Assembly: GCF_029227915.1 (NCBI RefSeq)
Contig: NC_079879.1
Span: 18,476,001 to 18,540,000, forward strand
Direction: 5' to 3'
DNA from: Hydractinia symbiolongicarpus
Lineage: Eukaryota > Cnidaria > Hydrozoa > Anthoathecata > Hydractiniidae
Length of the DNA stretch: 64,000 nt
Shown here: in pieces, positions 63,061-64,000 of the stretch
Layout: every line of letters begins with the position of its first letter
Position numbering within the stretch: position 1 is the stretch's first letter
Notes under the pieces: generated by a model
What the model saw: the letters and a program-made list of their open reading frames with translations, nothing else
What the model was told of the DNA's origin: nothing
The model's database searches: none
Made by a program: the position numbers and the translations under genes

Positions 63061-64000
63061 ATACCTAAAGCCTAAAGAAAAGTAAAAGTATGTAAGTAAA
63101 CTAATTATAGAAAGTTGAATGGCGGCTAATAATGATAATGCTATCAATGAATCATGAAAATCATTACTTAAAATAATATTCTGTTATTGTCATATTTTTT
63201 TTACAGACAAACATACCAGTGCTTTAAATAACAATTTCAAACCTGATGATTCTAAGATCATTATTTTTATAATCTGGGCGATTATATATCCCTAAGAAAC
63301 AATTCATGCACCCAAGGAATAATAATCATTTTTGTTCTATTGTGAAGAATTTAACTAACAAAAACCTATTCAAAGCTAATTTGTACATAGCTAATCTACG
63401 GAAATCTGATCCAGATAAAGAATTACATAGACTGAAATATTAACAATACATCCTCTCTAGTTGACCACAGATTACAGCTGATACACAGCCATATGATCCT
63501 TCACTGATGCAGAGGTGATTGTCAATGAGACATATGAAACAAGTCCGCATAATTGCACTTCCATGAGGAACAGGAAATATATTGTTAGCATTATTCTATT
63601 TAAAATTATTTTTTAATTAAAAACGTAAATTCCCAGCGTAGTACGGCAGGTTATAAATCTGTAATTTCACAACGTTGAACTTTTTTATAAAAACAAAAAT
63701 CATTTCGATGTTAACATCAATTGTTTTTGGCTTAGAAAGTCATTAATTCTAGTGGATGGAACTCATTATTTTGAGTTGAGCCATAAATCTTAAGGTAATA
63801 GGGCCATAAAAAATGACTTGGGCTAGTTTTAAAGTTTTTAACAAAAAAGAAGGTCAAAGCGGTGGTCAAGCAACAAAACAAATACATATTTAAAAAGCAA
63901 TATATGAAGTTACATGAACTTTCAACAAAAAGTGAATATGTCAAAGGAAATTTCTAATTCAAATCTATTATGTATGTCTAACTTGTACAAGTACCTCGGA
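63061..64000. other. Unassigned right end of the window
   Basis: AT-rich, no gene recognised. A plus-strand stretch at about 63276-63443 translates without stops to a sequence with GRLYIPKKQF and KSDPDKELHRLKY; it could be part of an exon or of a decayed element. No splice context supports an exon call. Confidence 0.3.

Overview
The window is eukaryotic, strongly AT-rich nuclear DNA. Genes are split by short GT-AG introns, and the intergenic DNA is full of small degraded mobile elements. The gene families are metazoan: a HUNK-type AMPK-related kinase, FAM76, AMPK beta and a MINPP1-type phosphatase. Together with the style of the repeats (Polinton-type polymerase relics, many short elements ending in a CTGGGAACGAGGTTG-like motif) they suggest an early-branching animal, most likely a cnidarian and perhaps a hydrozoan. 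That placement is inference; no species marker is visible.

Layout. (1) 717-5334, minus strand: an eight-exon HUNK-like Ser/Thr kinase. (2) 5987-38565: a 16.29 kb tandem direct duplication, nearly identical between copies. Each copy carries a complete eleven-exon FAM76 gene on the minus strand and the first two exons of a small AMPK-beta-related gene on the plus strand. Only the second copy continues into exons 3 and 4 (to 39105), so the first copy is a 5' fragment. (3) 41896-46017, plus: a complete seven-exon AMPK beta subunit gene. (4) 47578-49005, minus: a single-exon secreted or GPI-anchored MINPP1-like histidine phosphatase. (5) 49.0-64 kb: no intact host gene recognised. This stretch holds a pogo-like short element with a 128-bp tandem repeat, a heavily broken Polinton-type family-B DNA polymerase relic, a gag-like retroelement fragment, a 53-bp tandem repeat array with an inverted single unit 2.2 kb away, and a LINE relic.

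The two AMPK-beta-related genes are paralogues. Both encode an MGxxxS N-terminus suited to N-myristoylation and a CBM48 glycogen-binding module, and both have an identically sized 94-bp exon 3 in the same phase. The small one stops straight after CBM48: it lacks the C-terminal domain that holds the alpha and gamma subunits, and it lacks the serine that follows the CBM tryptophan region in canonical beta subunits. It could be a membrane- and glycogen-associated adaptor or competitor that cannot build an AMPK heterotrimer. This is the most interesting biology here. The next is the very young FAM76 duplication, whose junction can be read to the base (GTTG microhomology plus a 7-bp local repeat).
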